Of a stretch of 64,000 nucleotides of DNA, positions 44,690-54,393 are shown piece by piece. The translations under genes were made by a program, and so were the position numbers. How positions within the stretch are numbered: the stretch's first letter is position 1; every line of letters starts with the position of its first letter. Origin of the DNA: Marinifilum fragile JCM 15579 (GTDB lineage Bacteria; Bacteroidota; Bacteroidia; Bacteroidales; Marinifilaceae); contig NZ_BAZX01000020.1 of assembly GCF_001310955.1 (NCBI RefSeq), positions 1-64,000 of the forward strand, read 5' to 3'. Below the pieces are notes generated by a model that saw only the letters and a program-made list of their open reading frames with translations, did not search any database and was not told the origin of the DNA.

Positions 44690-46502
44690 TTAGATTTTGA
44701 ATAAATTCTTGAAGCTCGCTTGAAGTAAGAGATGAGGTTAATTTATTCTCAAGTTCTTTGAATTTATCTTCTTTTGATAGTGTTTGATTCAATCGTTCAT
44801 TGAGCAGTTTTTGTAACCTGCTTTTAAGTAAAGGTTCTCCAATTTGATCAATTATGAATTGATACTCATCTTTGTTTTTGACAATTGTTTTAGGAGTTTT
44901 TCTCTTGTCTGTCAAAGCATGAATTACGCTGTCAATCTTGCCCTTCGCAAACTCACCCATTAAACCATTCTCTAAAAAGAAGGAATTACGATACAGGGAG
45001 TGGATATTGGCACCAAAGGTGTGTGTCATATCCTCGGGTTGTTTTACTTCACATTCTCCATTATCCTTTTTATTTAAAAAGATGATGTTGTCTTTTGGGA
45101 GGTCTGAGGCTAGGAAGGGGGAGTGAGAAGTTAGCAGCAATTGTATATTTTGGTTTTCCTTTAGAAGTTTTGGAAGAAATTTTATAAGAGCGTTTAGATA
45201 TTTTTTTTGCCATTGTGGATGTAATGAAGTTTCTCCTTCATCTATGCATAAAAGTATTATATTACTATCTTCAATTTGCTTGAATAGTTCAAAAAATATT
45301 CCAAATTGATTTAGTATTACTTCTTCTCCTGCACTTAAACCTTTCCAAGATAAGTTTAATACATTTTGAAATTCGATCCCTAATGATTCAATTATCTTAT
45401 TATAGAAATCTATCGCATTTAAATTCTCATGATTCAAGGTAATATCTTTAGTGTTTTTTCCATATTTGAGAATTATTGGTTCACTTAAATTGCGAGTCGT
45501 ACTATTTTCAATAATATAATCAACAAGAAGTTTTGTTTTATTTATTGCTTGTTGAGCTTTTTTAAGAATTGGAGTATCTTTTTCAGATTCTTTTCTAATT
45601 TTATCGAATAAACTAGTTATAACACTATCATCAGAAAGGCTCTTTTTAATTTCAATTTCATTAGGGAACTTATAAGGCGTATAGTTACTTAAAATTAACA
45701 GTATAGTTAAATTGATTCTAAAAGTTAAGTTTTCTTGAGTCGTTTTTAAACTTTCAACAAAGGGGTAAATTATAGATTCTAATTTGTACGATATGGCAGG
45801 ATATGTTATTGAAAGACTATTTGGTTGAAATGTTGTCTTAAATGTTTCAGTAAATTCATCGTTAAAATTTCTTAAAAATTCTATTTGTCTTTGAGTGTTG
45901 ATATACTGATATTTTATAAATACATCTCTAAAATTTGCTGGTTGTTGTACACTTATATCACCGCTATCAAGTTGTCCAAACATAGATAAAGAATTTATTT
46001 TAAATAGAGGTCCATTACTTGAAATAGCAGTAAGGGTTGTATTTATATCTCTATGTTCTAAATGAGAATTATAATATGCCCAATAAAGCTGATTAATATC
46101 TAATGAATTTCCTTTTTGAATTTTAAGATCAATTTTTTTCTGAGGTGATAATTCAACATCTACACCACTAGAATAATAAAATAAACAGTTATTTTTTTTG
46201 TAGCATATAACGAAAAGATTATCATCATTTGCTATTGAACTCATTATAAATTCAAGAAAATTTGTTTTTCCCGAACCATTTTTCCCAATAACAGCAGTAG
46301 CGTTAATGATTTTTGAAGAATTAAAAAAATCATCAGGTATTGAGGTATTTTTTTTTTGAGTGGATAATTCAACTTTATTAATATGCCTTGAATATTTTTC
46401 AATTCTTAGTTCTTTTGTTGAAAACGAATACTTAGGCGAAAAGTTAAATCCCTGATTCTTGATGTTTTTGTAGTTTTCAATCCAAACGTATAGCAGTTCC
46501 AT
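44670..46502 (-). CDS. ptuA: AAA/ABC-type ATPase of a Septu-like defence pair (PtuA-like)
   Basis: This 610-aa SMC/ABC-type ATPase has Walker A GKNGSGKT at residues 73-80, an ABC signature LSAGEE near 388, Walker B LLCIDEGETSLHPQ near 415 and a switch His in LLTSHSPFLAS near 455. Such ATPases pair with HNH nucleases in Septu. There is no TOPRIM domain, which separates it from OLD nucleases. No reverse transcriptase lies nearby, so a retron is unlikely. The base composition is clearly AT-rich relative to the neighbours, in line with horizontal transfer. It is upstream of and overlaps the nuclease gene. Confidence 0.82.
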   Translation of the reverse strand: MELLYVWIENYKNIKNQGFNFSPKYSFSTKELRIEKYSRHINKVELSTQKKNTSIPDDFFNSSKIINATAVIGKNGSGKTNFLEFIMSSIANDDNLFVICYKKNNCLFYYSSGVDVELSPQKKIDLKIQKGNSLDINQLYWAYYNSHLEHRDINTTLTAISSNGPLFKINSLSMFGQLDSGDISVQQPANFRDVFIKYQYINTQRQIEFLRNFNDEFTETFKTTFQPNSLSITYPAISYKLESIIYPFVESLKTTQENLTFRINLTILLILSNYTPYKFPNEIEIKKSLSDDSVITSLFDKIRKESEKDTPILKKAQQAINKTKLLVDYIIENSTTRNLSEPIILKYGKNTKDITLNHENLNAIDFYNKIIESLGIEFQNVLNLSWKGLSAGEEVILNQFGIFFELFKQIEDSNIILLCIDEGETSLHPQWQKKYLNALIKFLPKLLKENQNIQLLLTSHSPFLASDLPKDNIIFLNKKDNGECEVKQPEDMTHTFGANIHSLYRNSFFLENGLMGEFAKGKIDSVIHALTDKRKTPKTIVKNKDEYQFIIDQIGEPLLKSRLQKLLNERLNQTLSKEDKFKELENKLTSSLTSSELQEFIQNLNGHANN

Positions 46503-46523
46503 AATAACAGGTGTTTTGTGTTT

Positions 46524-46592
46524 GACGCTGTCAGCATCTAGCAGTCTGACAGGTCGGAAAAACCTGACAGCATCCAGAGGATCTGTCAGCCT
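46524..46592. repeat. CTGACAG-based repeat upstream of the ATPase gene
   Basis: Variants of CTGTCAG or CTGACAG occur four to five times (GCTGTCAGCATCTAG, CCTGACAGCATCCAG). They could be part of a dispersed intergenic repeat or a binding site for a regulator. Confidence 0.4.
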
Positions 46593-46724
46593 TGATAATA
46601 TTGTAAGATTTTTAAATGTAAGAAATTCATCTCATAATCTGCTGTAAAAAAGTATATAATGTTTAACAATGGATGGAATTATTTATTAAATTGTAGGGGA
46701 ACTTATGAAAAGAAGACTTTTGTT

Positions 46725-47972
46725 ATGGCTAAGAAGAGGAAAAAGAAAAACAACCAAATGGTTCGAAAGCCTTTGAATAAAAAGAATGGCTTAAAAGTAT
46801 TCGAGAAGAAGATGTATGAGTTTTTGCGGACTAAATTTCCGAATGAAAAAGAGATTCGCTTTAGTTCAATGGAAATGAATATCATGTTTGTTTTCCGAAT
46901 TGTAGTACCTAACCCCGTAAAAACAGAAGGCCAAAATGTTAGTTCAAGCGAAATGAATCGTATTGGTCATTTGATTCAAAAAAGACTGCGCGAACCCATA
47001 TTGCTTCACGATGGTGTTTGGTACTCTACCATTGAATTGGGACTGTTGTATTGTTATTTCTGTGTAATGAATGACAAAAGAATAACGCCTCAAAGAAGGA
47101 TGGAATTGTGGCAATATATTGGAAATGCCAATGAAATCAGTTTAACAGCTGCAACAATAGCAGAACATTATGCGGATGCTTTTAGAAAGACCATAACAGC
47201 CATTAGTAGTGTTAGAAATAAGATTTACAGTTTAAATATTCGAGAAACCTATTATGATCCGAAAAATCCTGTCCTGGAGTTTGGACATAGGATTTGTGTA
47301 GGATATGCCAGGTCGAAAAAGATTGAAATTAAAGGGAAGGTGCGAATGGTATATCGTTTTATACTGCCCCGTATTCATGAATCACCTTGGTATGGACAGA
47401 TGGGAGCTTCGGATTTAAAGGAGGTATATCATGGTAGCAAGGAATGGTTAGATATTTATATTCAGGCCCATGCTTTGGAACGCTTAAAGGAAAGATTGGA
47501 TTTGTTGGATGAGGAGGCTTTGAATTATGCCATTTACGAAAGCTTTTTAAATCTCGAATTTTTGATTCTAAGTGATGGTTACGTTTTAATTACGGTGGAA
47601 CTATTCAAATGTAAAGTTGGGTATTGGGTTGCCAATATTATTAATGATGATTTTGTGATTCGCACCTTTTTATTCGTTACCCATGCGAAAACACCCGAAG
47701 GAGATAAACTGAAGGAGATTTGCGGTTTGGAGCGAAAAGACGTGCCTTACTGGAAGATTGATCGCCTGAGTACCTTTATGAATGTTGATGCAGAACAGTA
47801 TCCTAAACTTTCGGCCATGTTCGAAGAGGCAGGATGTGGCGATTTGTTTAAACTGCACAACGAAGAATTCTCGGTTGAAGCCATGCAGACCGCTAATTTG
47901 GATGGATTACGCGAGTATGTATTAAAAGGACGAATGGAAGTGGAGGAGCCGGTAGAAGAGTTTGAGTATTGA
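46725..47972 (+). CDS. Large protein of unknown function with a basic N-terminus
   Basis: I do not recognise this 415-aa protein. ATG 46725 gives a Lys-rich start (MAKKRKKKNNQ), while the frame opens at 46659. There is no membrane helix. A notable segment, IQAHALERLKERLDLLDEEA near residue 248, resembles a short helical His-containing motif. It is divergent from the Septu-like pair (about 220 bp between starts) and is followed by tRNA-Arg genes on the other strand. A link to the defence pair is possible but unproven. Confidence 0.65.
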   Translation: MAKKRKKKNNQMVRKPLNKKNGLKVFEKKMYEFLRTKFPNEKEIRFSSMEMNIMFVFRIVVPNPVKTEGQNVSSSEMNRIGHLIQKRLREPILLHDGVWYSTIELGLLYCYFCVMNDKRITPQRRMELWQYIGNANEISLTAATIAEHYADAFRKTITAISSVRNKIYSLNIRETYYDPKNPVLEFGHRICVGYARSKKIEIKGKVRMVYRFILPRIHESPWYGQMGASDLKEVYHGSKEWLDIYIQAHALERLKERLDLLDEEALNYAIYESFLNLEFLILSDGYVLITVELFKCKVGYWVANIINDDFVIRTFLFVTHAKTPEGDKLKEICGLERKDVPYWKIDRLSTFMNVDAEQYPKLSAMFEEAGCGDLFKLHNEEFSVEAMQTANLDGLREYVLKGRMEVEEPVEEFEY

Positions 47973-48023
47973 GGTGGTATGATTAAATGAAAATTTCAAT
48001 TCTGAGATAGAAATCAGTACAAA

Positions 48024-48052
48024 CAAAAAAGGGTAGCAAATTGCTACCCTTT
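48024..48052 (-). terminator. Terminator of the tRNA-Arg pair
   Basis: On the minus strand, AAAGGGTAGCAA pairs with TTGCTACCCTTT and is followed by a U-run. Confidence 0.85.
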
Positions 48053-48054
48053 CG

Positions 48055-48129
48055 TGATCCAGCCAGGATTCGAACCTGGGACCCACAGCTTAGAAGGCTG
48101 TTGCTCTAATCCAACTGAGCTACTGGACC
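48055..48129 (-). tRNA. tRNA-Arg (anticodon TCT), copy 1
   Basis: A 75-nt cloverleaf with acceptor GGTCCAG/CTGGATC, D-arm GCTCAGTTGGATTAGAGC, anticodon stem ACAGC/GCTGT around CTTCTAA (TCT) and T-arm CCAGGTTCGAATCCTGG. CCA is not encoded. The copy at 48175 is identical. Confidence 0.95.
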
Positions 48130-48174
48130 GGCCTTATAGAAACATTAAATTTTTAAACTTTTAAGAAAGTTTTG

Positions 48175-48249
48175 TGATCCAGCCAGGATTCGAACCTGGG
48201 ACCCACAGCTTAGAAGGCTGTTGCTCTAATCCAACTGAGCTACTGGACC
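48175..48249 (-). tRNA. tRNA-Arg (anticodon TCT), copy 2
   Basis: It is identical to the copy at 48055-48129. The two are separated by 45 bp and transcribed in the same direction from the promoter at 48267-48298. Confidence 0.95.
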
Positions 48250-48266
48250 ATCCTTAAAAGGCGATG

Positions 48267-48298
48267 CAAATATAGGGATTAATTGCGCTTTTAAGCAA
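48267..48298 (-). promoter_or_regulatory. Promoter of the tRNA-Arg pair
   Basis: On the minus strand, TTG (48296-48298), 21 nt, TATATTTG (48267-48274), 18 nt before the first tRNA. Confidence 0.6.
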
Positions 48299-48575
48299 AT
48301 GTTTTTATGATTTTTTTTTCAGATATATGGCTAAAAGGCACTAAATACTTAGGTTTCAGAAAGAATAATTTTTGAAAATATTTTCATTCGGCAATGATAT
48401 TTTAGCTGGTAGGGCAGGAATAGGGCAGATGCTCCGGATAGAGCCTATCATTCATGGGTGAAAATCTTCTTTTTTTCATCCAATTGAGGAATAATCTTTC
48501 CTTAATCGAAGCTCTTGTGTCAATATATTTTAAGATTTGAGCAGAGAAATTATCTTTGCATTTCAAATTAAGCAG

Positions 48576-49748
48576 ATGTCAAGAACTTACGCTGGAAATA
48601 TTCCCAAACTGTATGCTATTAAAATAGCCAAGTGGTTCATGTTAACCATGCCGATCATTGTTCTGTTTTACCAGGAAAACGGTTTAAGCATGCAAGATGT
48701 ACTTACTCTAAAGGGAATTTATTCTGTTGCTGTGGTAGTTCTTGAAATTCCTTCGGGATATCTGGCCGATGTTTGGGGACGCAAGAAATCATTGATTCTT
48801 GGTGCAATATTGGGATGCCTGGGATTTGTTGTATACTCGTTCAGTTATGGATTTACAGGTTTTCTGGCTGCTGAATTAATTCTTGGAATAGGGAGCAGTT
48901 TTATTTCGGGTTCCGATTCGGCAATGCTTTACGATAGTCTTTTAAAAATGAATCGCGAAAAAGAATATCTAAAGCAGGAGAGTAGGGTAATGTCTGTTGG
49001 AAATTTTGCGGAAGCAATTGCCGGAATCGCAGGGGGTAGTTTGGCTCTAATTAGTTTGCGAACCCCTTTTGTACTGCAATCATTTATCGCCTTTATAGCA
49101 ATACCAGCGGCATTTTTGCTTTTGGATCCCAATCAGGATTCCCAAAAATCGAAAGCTGGTTTCAAACACATCTTAAACATTGTGAAGTTCTCCCTTTGGG
49201 ATAGTGCAAAGCTTCGTTGGAACATTGTGCTTTCATCGGTGATTGGTTGTGCTACGCTAACTTTGGCCTGGTTTATACAGCCGTATTTAAAGGATTTAGA
49301 TATGGAAGTGAGCACCATTGGTGTGATTTGGACCCTATTGAATTTAACGGTTGGTTTTGTGGCTTTGTTGGCTCACCGAGTTGAGGGTTACCTGGGGAAA
49401 ATTGGAACTTCAACTTTTATAGTAATTGGTATTTCAAGCGGCTTTATTTTAAGTGGTTGGTTTCACTCCTTAATTGGGGTTGGCGTTTTCTTCTTTTTCT
49501 ATTTTGTGCGAGGAATTGCTACGCCGGTACTGAAGGACTATATCAATAGAATTACCGAATCGGATATGCGAGCCACGGTTTTATCGGTGCGTAACTTTAT
49601 CATCAGGATTTGTTTTGCTGTGATTGGACCTTTCCTGGGATGGTACACCGACCATTACAGCATTTCATCAGCCTTGATGCTGGCCGGAAGTATTTTCCTT
49701 GTTCTTGGTGGAGTGAGTGTGATTTTTATGAGAAAAGTGGAGAGGTAA
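48576..49748 (+). CDS. MFS transporter
   Basis: ATG 48576 is preferred over the upstream TTG. The 390-aa protein has twelve predicted helices, the MFS loop motif GYLADVWGRKKSLILG between helices 2 and 3 (about residue 62), and the matching second-half organisation. The specificity is unknown; family members move sugars, drugs or organic acids. The region 48250-48575 in front of it contains the tRNA promoter and no other gene. Confidence 0.88.
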   Translation: MSRTYAGNIPKLYAIKIAKWFMLTMPIIVLFYQENGLSMQDVLTLKGIYSVAVVVLEIPSGYLADVWGRKKSLILGAILGCLGFVVYSFSYGFTGFLAAELILGIGSSFISGSDSAMLYDSLLKMNREKEYLKQESRVMSVGNFAEAIAGIAGGSLALISLRTPFVLQSFIAFIAIPAAFLLLDPNQDSQKSKAGFKHILNIVKFSLWDSAKLRWNIVLSSVIGCATLTLAWFIQPYLKDLDMEVSTIGVIWTLLNLTVGFVALLAHRVEGYLGKIGTSTFIVIGISSGFILSGWFHSLIGVGVFFFFYFVRGIATPVLKDYINRITESDMRATVLSVRNFIIRICFAVIGPFLGWYTDHYSISSALMLAGSIFLVLGGVSVIFMRKVER

Positions 49749-49797
49749 TTGATTTTGCTCTCAAATACCCCATTTATACAATTTTACTTTTCAACTG

Positions 49798-50562
49798 TTA
49801 GACTTCGATTGTAAGTTCATCGTAAGCCAAATAAACATTCTCAGGAAGTTCAGCCTGAACATCATCATGGAATCCCATTTGGTGACTGATATGAGTAAAG
49901 TAGGCCTTTTCTGGTTTCAATTCGTTCACCAGGTCAATAGCTTCTGATAGGTTGTAATGCGAAATGTGTTTTTCTTTTCTGAGAGCATTCACCACCAATA
50001 CCTTGATGCCTTTTAGTTTCTCTATCTCTTCGGGAGAGATAGAGTTTGCATCTGTGATGTAAGCCAAATTGCCTATTCGATATCCGTAAACCGGTAGTTT
50101 TAAGTGCATGGCTCTTATGGGTTGAATTGTAGTTCCATTTATTCGGAAAGGTTCGTTGTTCACCTCAATCAAATTCATTTGAGGAATGCCAGGATACTTA
50201 AATTCAGCAAAAACGTAGGCAAACTCTTTTTTAAGAGATTCTTGAACTCGTTTCTCTGCATAAATATTTACGGCAGTTTTGTTTACCCAGTTGAATGCTC
50301 TTATATCGTCCAAGCCTGCAGTGTGATCCTTGTGTTCATGAGTAAATAGAATAGCGGATATATTTTCAACACCTGCACGTAGCATTTGGTATCTGAAATC
50401 AGGACCACTATCAATTACAATATTTTGATTGTCAACAGTAATCAATACAGAGGTTCGCAATCGCTTGTCTTTTTTATTATCAGATAAGCAAACAGGGCAT
50501 TTGCATGCAATAATTGGCACGCCTTGAGAAGTTCCAGTTCCAAGAAAAGTTAGTTTTACCAT
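49798..50562 (-). CDS. Metallo-beta-lactamase-fold hydrolase (PhnP-like)
   Basis: This 254-aa MBL-fold protein has the metal-binding signature THEHKDHTAGLDD near residue 78, plus TDANSI near 168 and ISHYNL near 200. The CKCPVC cluster near residue 20 is typical of the PhnP-like group (cyclic phosphodiesterases). The substrate is unknown. It is 31 bp downstream of the transporter gene (51526-50594) on the same strand. Confidence 0.88.
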   Translation of the reverse strand: MVKLTFLGTGTSQGVPIIACKCPVCLSDNKKDKRLRTSVLITVDNQNIVIDSGPDFRYQMLRAGVENISAILFTHEHKDHTAGLDDIRAFNWVNKTAVNIYAEKRVQESLKKEFAYVFAEFKYPGIPQMNLIEVNNEPFRINGTTIQPIRAMHLKLPVYGYRIGNLAYITDANSISPEEIEKLKGIKVLVVNALRKEKHISHYNLSEAIDLVNELKPEKAYFTHISHQMGFHDDVQAELPENVYLAYDELTIEV

Positions 50563-50593
50563 ACTTTGTTCTAATCAGAATTCAACCCTTCGG

Positions 50594-51526
50594 TTAATTT
50601 GATTTTTTTGAATCTTTGAGTTCTTTTCGGATGGATAGAAACAGTAGATAAGCCAATACAAATACTGCTAAAACAGCAGATGGAATTGCAGCTTTTTCAC
50701 CAAACAAAGTTAATGCTGTAACCACAGCAAAACCAGAGCTTTTTACCGTTACCAATAAATTTTGAGTCATAGCAACCGGAGCAGGAACTCCAATTTTTTT
50801 GCTTATTTTCTCAAAAGTCCATCCTAAACCGAAAATCCCCAGAAATAAAACCAAAGAAACCAGTAAGAGTATTTCAAAATTAGAAAAAAATACCTGTCGG
50901 TTTAACCCTACAGCAGTAAAAATTATGAGTGCAAATCCCCAATCAACAATTCTACCTCTCACTTTTTCGATTGTTGGTTTTATTGGTTTCCACAATAAAA
51001 GTCGAGAAATCAGTAAAGGGATGATTACCAGCTGAACCATTGCAATGAATAAATCTAAAGGATTTATGCCTCCGTCAACATTGGAGAATAATCCAACGAT
51101 TAAAGGAGCAAAAAACAATGAAGATATGAATGCACCCAAAGTTCCTACAATGGCATATTTTAAGTCACCATCTAAAATGTGAGAAAATGGAATAACCGCA
51201 ACGCCTGGTGGTGTTGAGGCTATTACAACAAATCCTAAAAACAACTCGGGGGTAGGCATTAAGAAATAGGAAAGAGAAATCACTACTGCGCCAAAAACCA
51301 CATAATTGAGAAAGGAACCCATTAGCATTGGCTTGATCATTTTCTTTAATGGAAACATGGCCTTTGTCGAAATTCCAGTTGTAGAGAAGGTCATAACCAC
51401 TGCCAGTACGTAAAAAGTGTAATTCTTAAACAGGGAAGCATGTTGACCAATGACTAAGCCGAGTATTACTGCCAATACCAAGATGAAGTTTCTATTTAAT
51501 ATGATTTTTGTAGCAAACTCTTTCAT
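50594..51526 (-). CDS. Bile-acid:sodium symporter family (SBF) transporter
   Basis: This 310-aa membrane protein has about nine to ten helices. The stretches VVIASTPPGVAVIPFSHILD (about 101-120) and QNLLVTVKSSGFAVV (about 259) resemble the two crossover helices of the SBF/ACR3 fold, which bind sodium. The substrate is unknown and is unlikely to be bile acids in a marine bacterium. The gene lies directly upstream of the PhnP-like gene. Confidence 0.8.
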   Translation of the reverse strand: MKEFATKIILNRNFILVLAVILGLVIGQHASLFKNYTFYVLAVVMTFSTTGISTKAMFPLKKMIKPMLMGSFLNYVVFGAVVISLSYFLMPTPELFLGFVVIASTPPGVAVIPFSHILDGDLKYAIVGTLGAFISSLFFAPLIVGLFSNVDGGINPLDLFIAMVQLVIIPLLISRLLLWKPIKPTIEKVRGRIVDWGFALIIFTAVGLNRQVFFSNFEILLLVSLVLFLGIFGLGWTFEKISKKIGVPAPVAMTQNLLVTVKSSGFAVVTALTLFGEKAAIPSAVLAVFVLAYLLFLSIRKELKDSKKSN

Positions 51527-51762
51527 TCTGTAATGATAAATGATAATTTAGATGTAAAGATGAAACTTTTTTAATTGGTTTCAAAATTATTTAGAATTAT
51601 TCCAGATAGAAAATAAAGCTGAATTTTAGAAAGGCGGAAAAGCAAAAAGTGGAGGAGATTTGGAATCTTTTTGGGTATCCCGTTTTACAAAACGATAAAT
51701 CGAATTGGATACAAAATCAATAATACAAGTAATTTCGTACATTTGCCGAAAATTAAATCATC

Positions 51763-52470
51763 ATGAAAGGCAAGTTATATTTGATCCCAACAACTTTGGG
51801 TGATACATCCATTAATCAAGTAATTCCTCAGGATATTCAAGAGCTGATTCCAACCATTAAGCATTTTATTGTGGAAAATATAAGAACGGCACGCAGGTAT
51901 CTTAAAAAGGTGAATTCTGCCATTAATATTGATGAGCTTCGCTTTTATGAATTAAATAAACACAGTTCGCCTAACGAAATTTCAGGATATTTGAATGCGA
52001 TTAAAGATTTTGATATCGGGATCATTTCGGAAGCAGGTTGTCCAGGAGTTGCTGATCCGGGAGCTGATGTTGTAAAATTGGCTCACGAAAAGAACATACA
52101 AGTAGTGCCATTGGTGGGTCCATCCTCAATTTTAATGTCGCTGATAGCATCGGGTTTTAATGGACAAAACTTTGCCTTTAATGGATATTTACCAATAAAA
52201 GCCAATGAACGATCGAAAAAAATAAAGGAGTTGGATTCAAGATCATTGAGTGAAAATCAAACGCAAATCTTTATTGAGGCTCCATATCGTAATAACAAAT
52301 TGGTTGAAGATTTAATTGCTAATTGTAGCGGAGCCACTAAGTTGTGTATTGCAGTGGATATTACAATGGAGAGTGAATTTATTAAAACCCTTCCCATAAA
52401 AGCATGGAAAGGAATGGATATTGATTTGCACAAGAAACCAGCAATTTTCCTATTGCACCGAGAAAAATAA
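51763..52470 (+). CDS. Tetrapyrrole-methylase-family SAM-dependent methyltransferase
   Basis: This 235-aa protein matches the fold used by RsmI and CobA-like enzymes. It starts KLYLIPTTLGD, has ISEAGCPGVADPGADVVKLA near residue 88 and VPLVGPSSILMSLIASGFNG near 112, and IFIEAPYRN near 167. RsmI methylates the ribose of 16S rRNA C1402. This group is close but shorter than classical RsmI, so the target is left open. Confidence 0.82.
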   Translation: MKGKLYLIPTTLGDTSINQVIPQDIQELIPTIKHFIVENIRTARRYLKKVNSAINIDELRFYELNKHSSPNEISGYLNAIKDFDIGIISEAGCPGVADPGADVVKLAHEKNIQVVPLVGPSSILMSLIASGFNGQNFAFNGYLPIKANERSKKIKELDSRSLSENQTQIFIEAPYRNNKLVEDLIANCSGATKLCIAVDITMESEFIKTLPIKAWKGMDIDLHKKPAIFLLHREK

Positions 52471-52473
52471 TAT

Positions 52474-52508
52474 CAAAAAAACAGCGCAGATTGTAAAAAC
52501 CTGCGCTG
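52474..52508 (-). terminator. Terminator of the DHH gene
   Basis: On the minus strand, CAGCGCAG pairs with CTGCGCTG and is followed by a U-run. A second weaker hairpin lies at 52537-52562. The rest of the gap to the DHH stop shows nothing. Confidence 0.6.
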
Positions 52509-52678
52509 CGAACATTATAGTTAAAAATTTAGGCATAATCCCGACCGCCTAAAACCGGGATTACTTCTTGACTTCGTCTTTTTATCCCTAAAATTTACAA
52601 AACCACTATTTAAGACAAGACTTTAGTCGGCTTATATAGGGCAAATATCATACCATCAGGTCTTTTTTGTTGTCTAAA

Positions 52679-53713
52679 TTAGATGTTGAGACTCTTATAA
52701 AATGCAGGTATTACAGCTTTAAATTTGTCAATGGCATCTTTAAGATTATCCGAGGTTCTTCCTCCGGCAGCGTTCATGTGACCTCCACCATTAAAATGTG
52801 TTGAAGCCACAGCATTTATAGGTACATTGCCTTTTGATCGGAAAGAGATTTTTACCATATCTTCTTTCTCAATAAATATTACCGATACCAGCATTCCTTG
52901 TATGGATAGAGGGTAATTTACAAAACCTTCCGTATCGCCATCTTTGTAATTGAATCGTAGTAAATCGTCTTTGGTTAAAGTGATAATTGCGGTTTGGTAT
53001 TCGCTTAAAACTTCAAGTCCTTGATCCAAACAGTGGCCCAACAATTTCATTCTGTCGGTAGAGAAATTATCGTATACATTTGAATGGATCTTACTCTTAT
53101 CGATTCCTCTTGCCAATAAATCTCCAACAATTTGATAGGTTCTTGGGTTGGATGAATTGTAACTTAATCCGCCAGTATCTGTAACGATTCCTGTATACAA
53201 GCATTCTGCAATGTGGGTGTCGATTAAGTTTTCATCGCCAAGAGCCTCAATAAACTCATACATGAACTCACAAGTGGCACACATTGCTGTATCCGAAAAC
53301 ATCAAGTCAACAATTTGTTCAGGTTCTGGATGGTGATCAATCATGATCTTTTTTGCTGGCAAATCTTGCAGAACTTTCTCCAAATCTCCCGATCTTTTAA
53401 AAGAGTTGTGATCGACAATAAATACCAGGTCAGATGATTTTAAATAATCCTCGGCTTCTTTTTTGCCATTTGTATAGATCATCACCTCCGAATTTTGTGG
53501 CAACCAATTCAAAAATACTGGATACGCACTCGGGCTGATAATTTTAGGGGTTTTACCTTTTTTCTTTAAATACTGGTACAATGCTAAGGATGAACCTATG
53601 GCATCGCCATCGGGACCAGAGTGGGGGATTATTGCTATTTGTTTTGATTCCTCCAACAGAATTTCTGCCTTCTTAATCAAATCACTATCTATTCTATTCT
53701 TTATATTATTCAT
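52679..53713 (-). CDS. DHH/DHHA1 phosphoesterase (NrnA-like oligoribonuclease/pAp phosphatase)
   Basis: This 344-aa protein has the DHH catalytic motifs: the first Asp-rich motif HSGPDGDAIGSSLAL near residue 32, VDHNSF near 97, the DHHPEP box near 120 and a C-terminal DHHA1 domain with FNGGGHMNAAGG near 300. NrnA degrades short oligoribonucleotides and 3'-phosphoadenosine 5'-phosphate. It is monocistronic. Confidence 0.9.
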   Translation of the reverse strand: MNNIKNRIDSDLIKKAEILLEESKQIAIIPHSGPDGDAIGSSLALYQYLKKKGKTPKIISPSAYPVFLNWLPQNSEVMIYTNGKKEAEDYLKSSDLVFIVDHNSFKRSGDLEKVLQDLPAKKIMIDHHPEPEQIVDLMFSDTAMCATCEFMYEFIEALGDENLIDTHIAECLYTGIVTDTGGLSYNSSNPRTYQIVGDLLARGIDKSKIHSNVYDNFSTDRMKLLGHCLDQGLEVLSEYQTAIITLTKDDLLRFNYKDGDTEGFVNYPLSIQGMLVSVIFIEKEDMVKISFRSKGNVPINAVASTHFNGGGHMNAAGGRTSDNLKDAIDKFKAVIPAFYKSLNI

Positions 53714-53861
53714 TCTCTTAAGAGTAAATATGATTCAAAATTAGTGGGTAAAGATAGAAATTGATAGGCAGAATTCATCATTTTAAAATGATTTGCCAGT
53801 GAAACGGGATTCAGTGCAATTAGCTAATTAGAATTATTCCAAATAAATTATTGGGATTTTA

Positions 53862-53891
53862 TTGCATGCCTAAACAGAAATATTATTTTTG
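53862..53891 (+). promoter_or_regulatory. Promoter of ndk
   Basis: TTG (53862-53864), 19 nt, TATTTTTG (53884-53891), 32 nt before the start codon. Confidence 0.6.
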
Positions 53892-53923
53892 TATACCTAG
53901 GTTAAACTTATACACACATATTA

Positions 53924-54343
53924 ATGAGAAGCGATAGAACTTTTACAATGATTAAGCCTGATGCAGTAGCAGCGGGTCATATTGGAGCAATTCTGGCAAA
54001 AATTAATGAAGCTGGATTTAGAATTGTAGCCATGAAATACACTCAAATTACCAAGGAACAAGCGAAGAGGTTTTACGAAGTTCACAAGGATCGTCCGTTT
54101 TACGATGAATTGACTGATTTTATGAGCTCTGGACCAATTGTAGCTGCAATTTTGGAAAAGGAAGATGCTGTAGCTGCTTTCAGAAAGTTAATTGGAGCAA
54201 CCAATCCAGCCGAAGCAGAAGAAGGTACAATTCGTAAAGAGTTCGCAGAATCAATGTCGAAAAATGCAGTCCACGGTTCAGATAGCGACGAAAATGCTTG
54301 CATCGAAGGAGCATTTTATTTCTCTGCAACAGAAGTGATTTAA
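53924..54343 (+). CDS. ndk: Nucleoside-diphosphate kinase
   Basis: Ndk transfers phosphate from ATP to nucleoside diphosphates. The 139-aa protein has the active-site motif [12 protein letters not shown] near residue 114 with catalytic His, the N-terminal [10 protein letters not shown] and the [18 protein letters not shown] region. The length is typical. It has its own promoter and a terminator shared with the convergent DciA-like gene. Confidence 0.98.
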   Translation: MRSDRTFTMIKPDAVAAGHIGAILAKINEAGFRIVAMKYTQITKEQAKRFYEVHKDRPFYDELTDFMSSGPIVAAILEKEDAVAAFRKLIGATNPAEAEEGTIRKEFAESMSKNAVHGSDSDENACIEGAFYFSATEVI

Positions 54344-54361
54344 ATAATATCAAATATCCAG

Positions 54362-54392
54362 AAAGCACATTGATGACTTATTGATGTGCTTT
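54362..54392. terminator. Bidirectional terminator between ndk and the DciA-like gene
   Basis: AAAGCACAT and ATGTGCTTT with a 13-nt loop and T-run. The DciA-like gene ends at 54394. Confidence 0.8.
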
Positions 54393-54393
54393 T

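Noticed and set aside
46503..46724. Retron reverse transcriptase or ncRNA next to the AAA/HNH pair
   Set aside because: No reverse-transcriptase gene lies on either side, and the gap is too short and has only a repeat array.
48250..48575. 25-aa ORF on the minus strand in the gap before the MFS gene
   Set aside because: It has no supporting start signal or neighbour; it is too short to believe.
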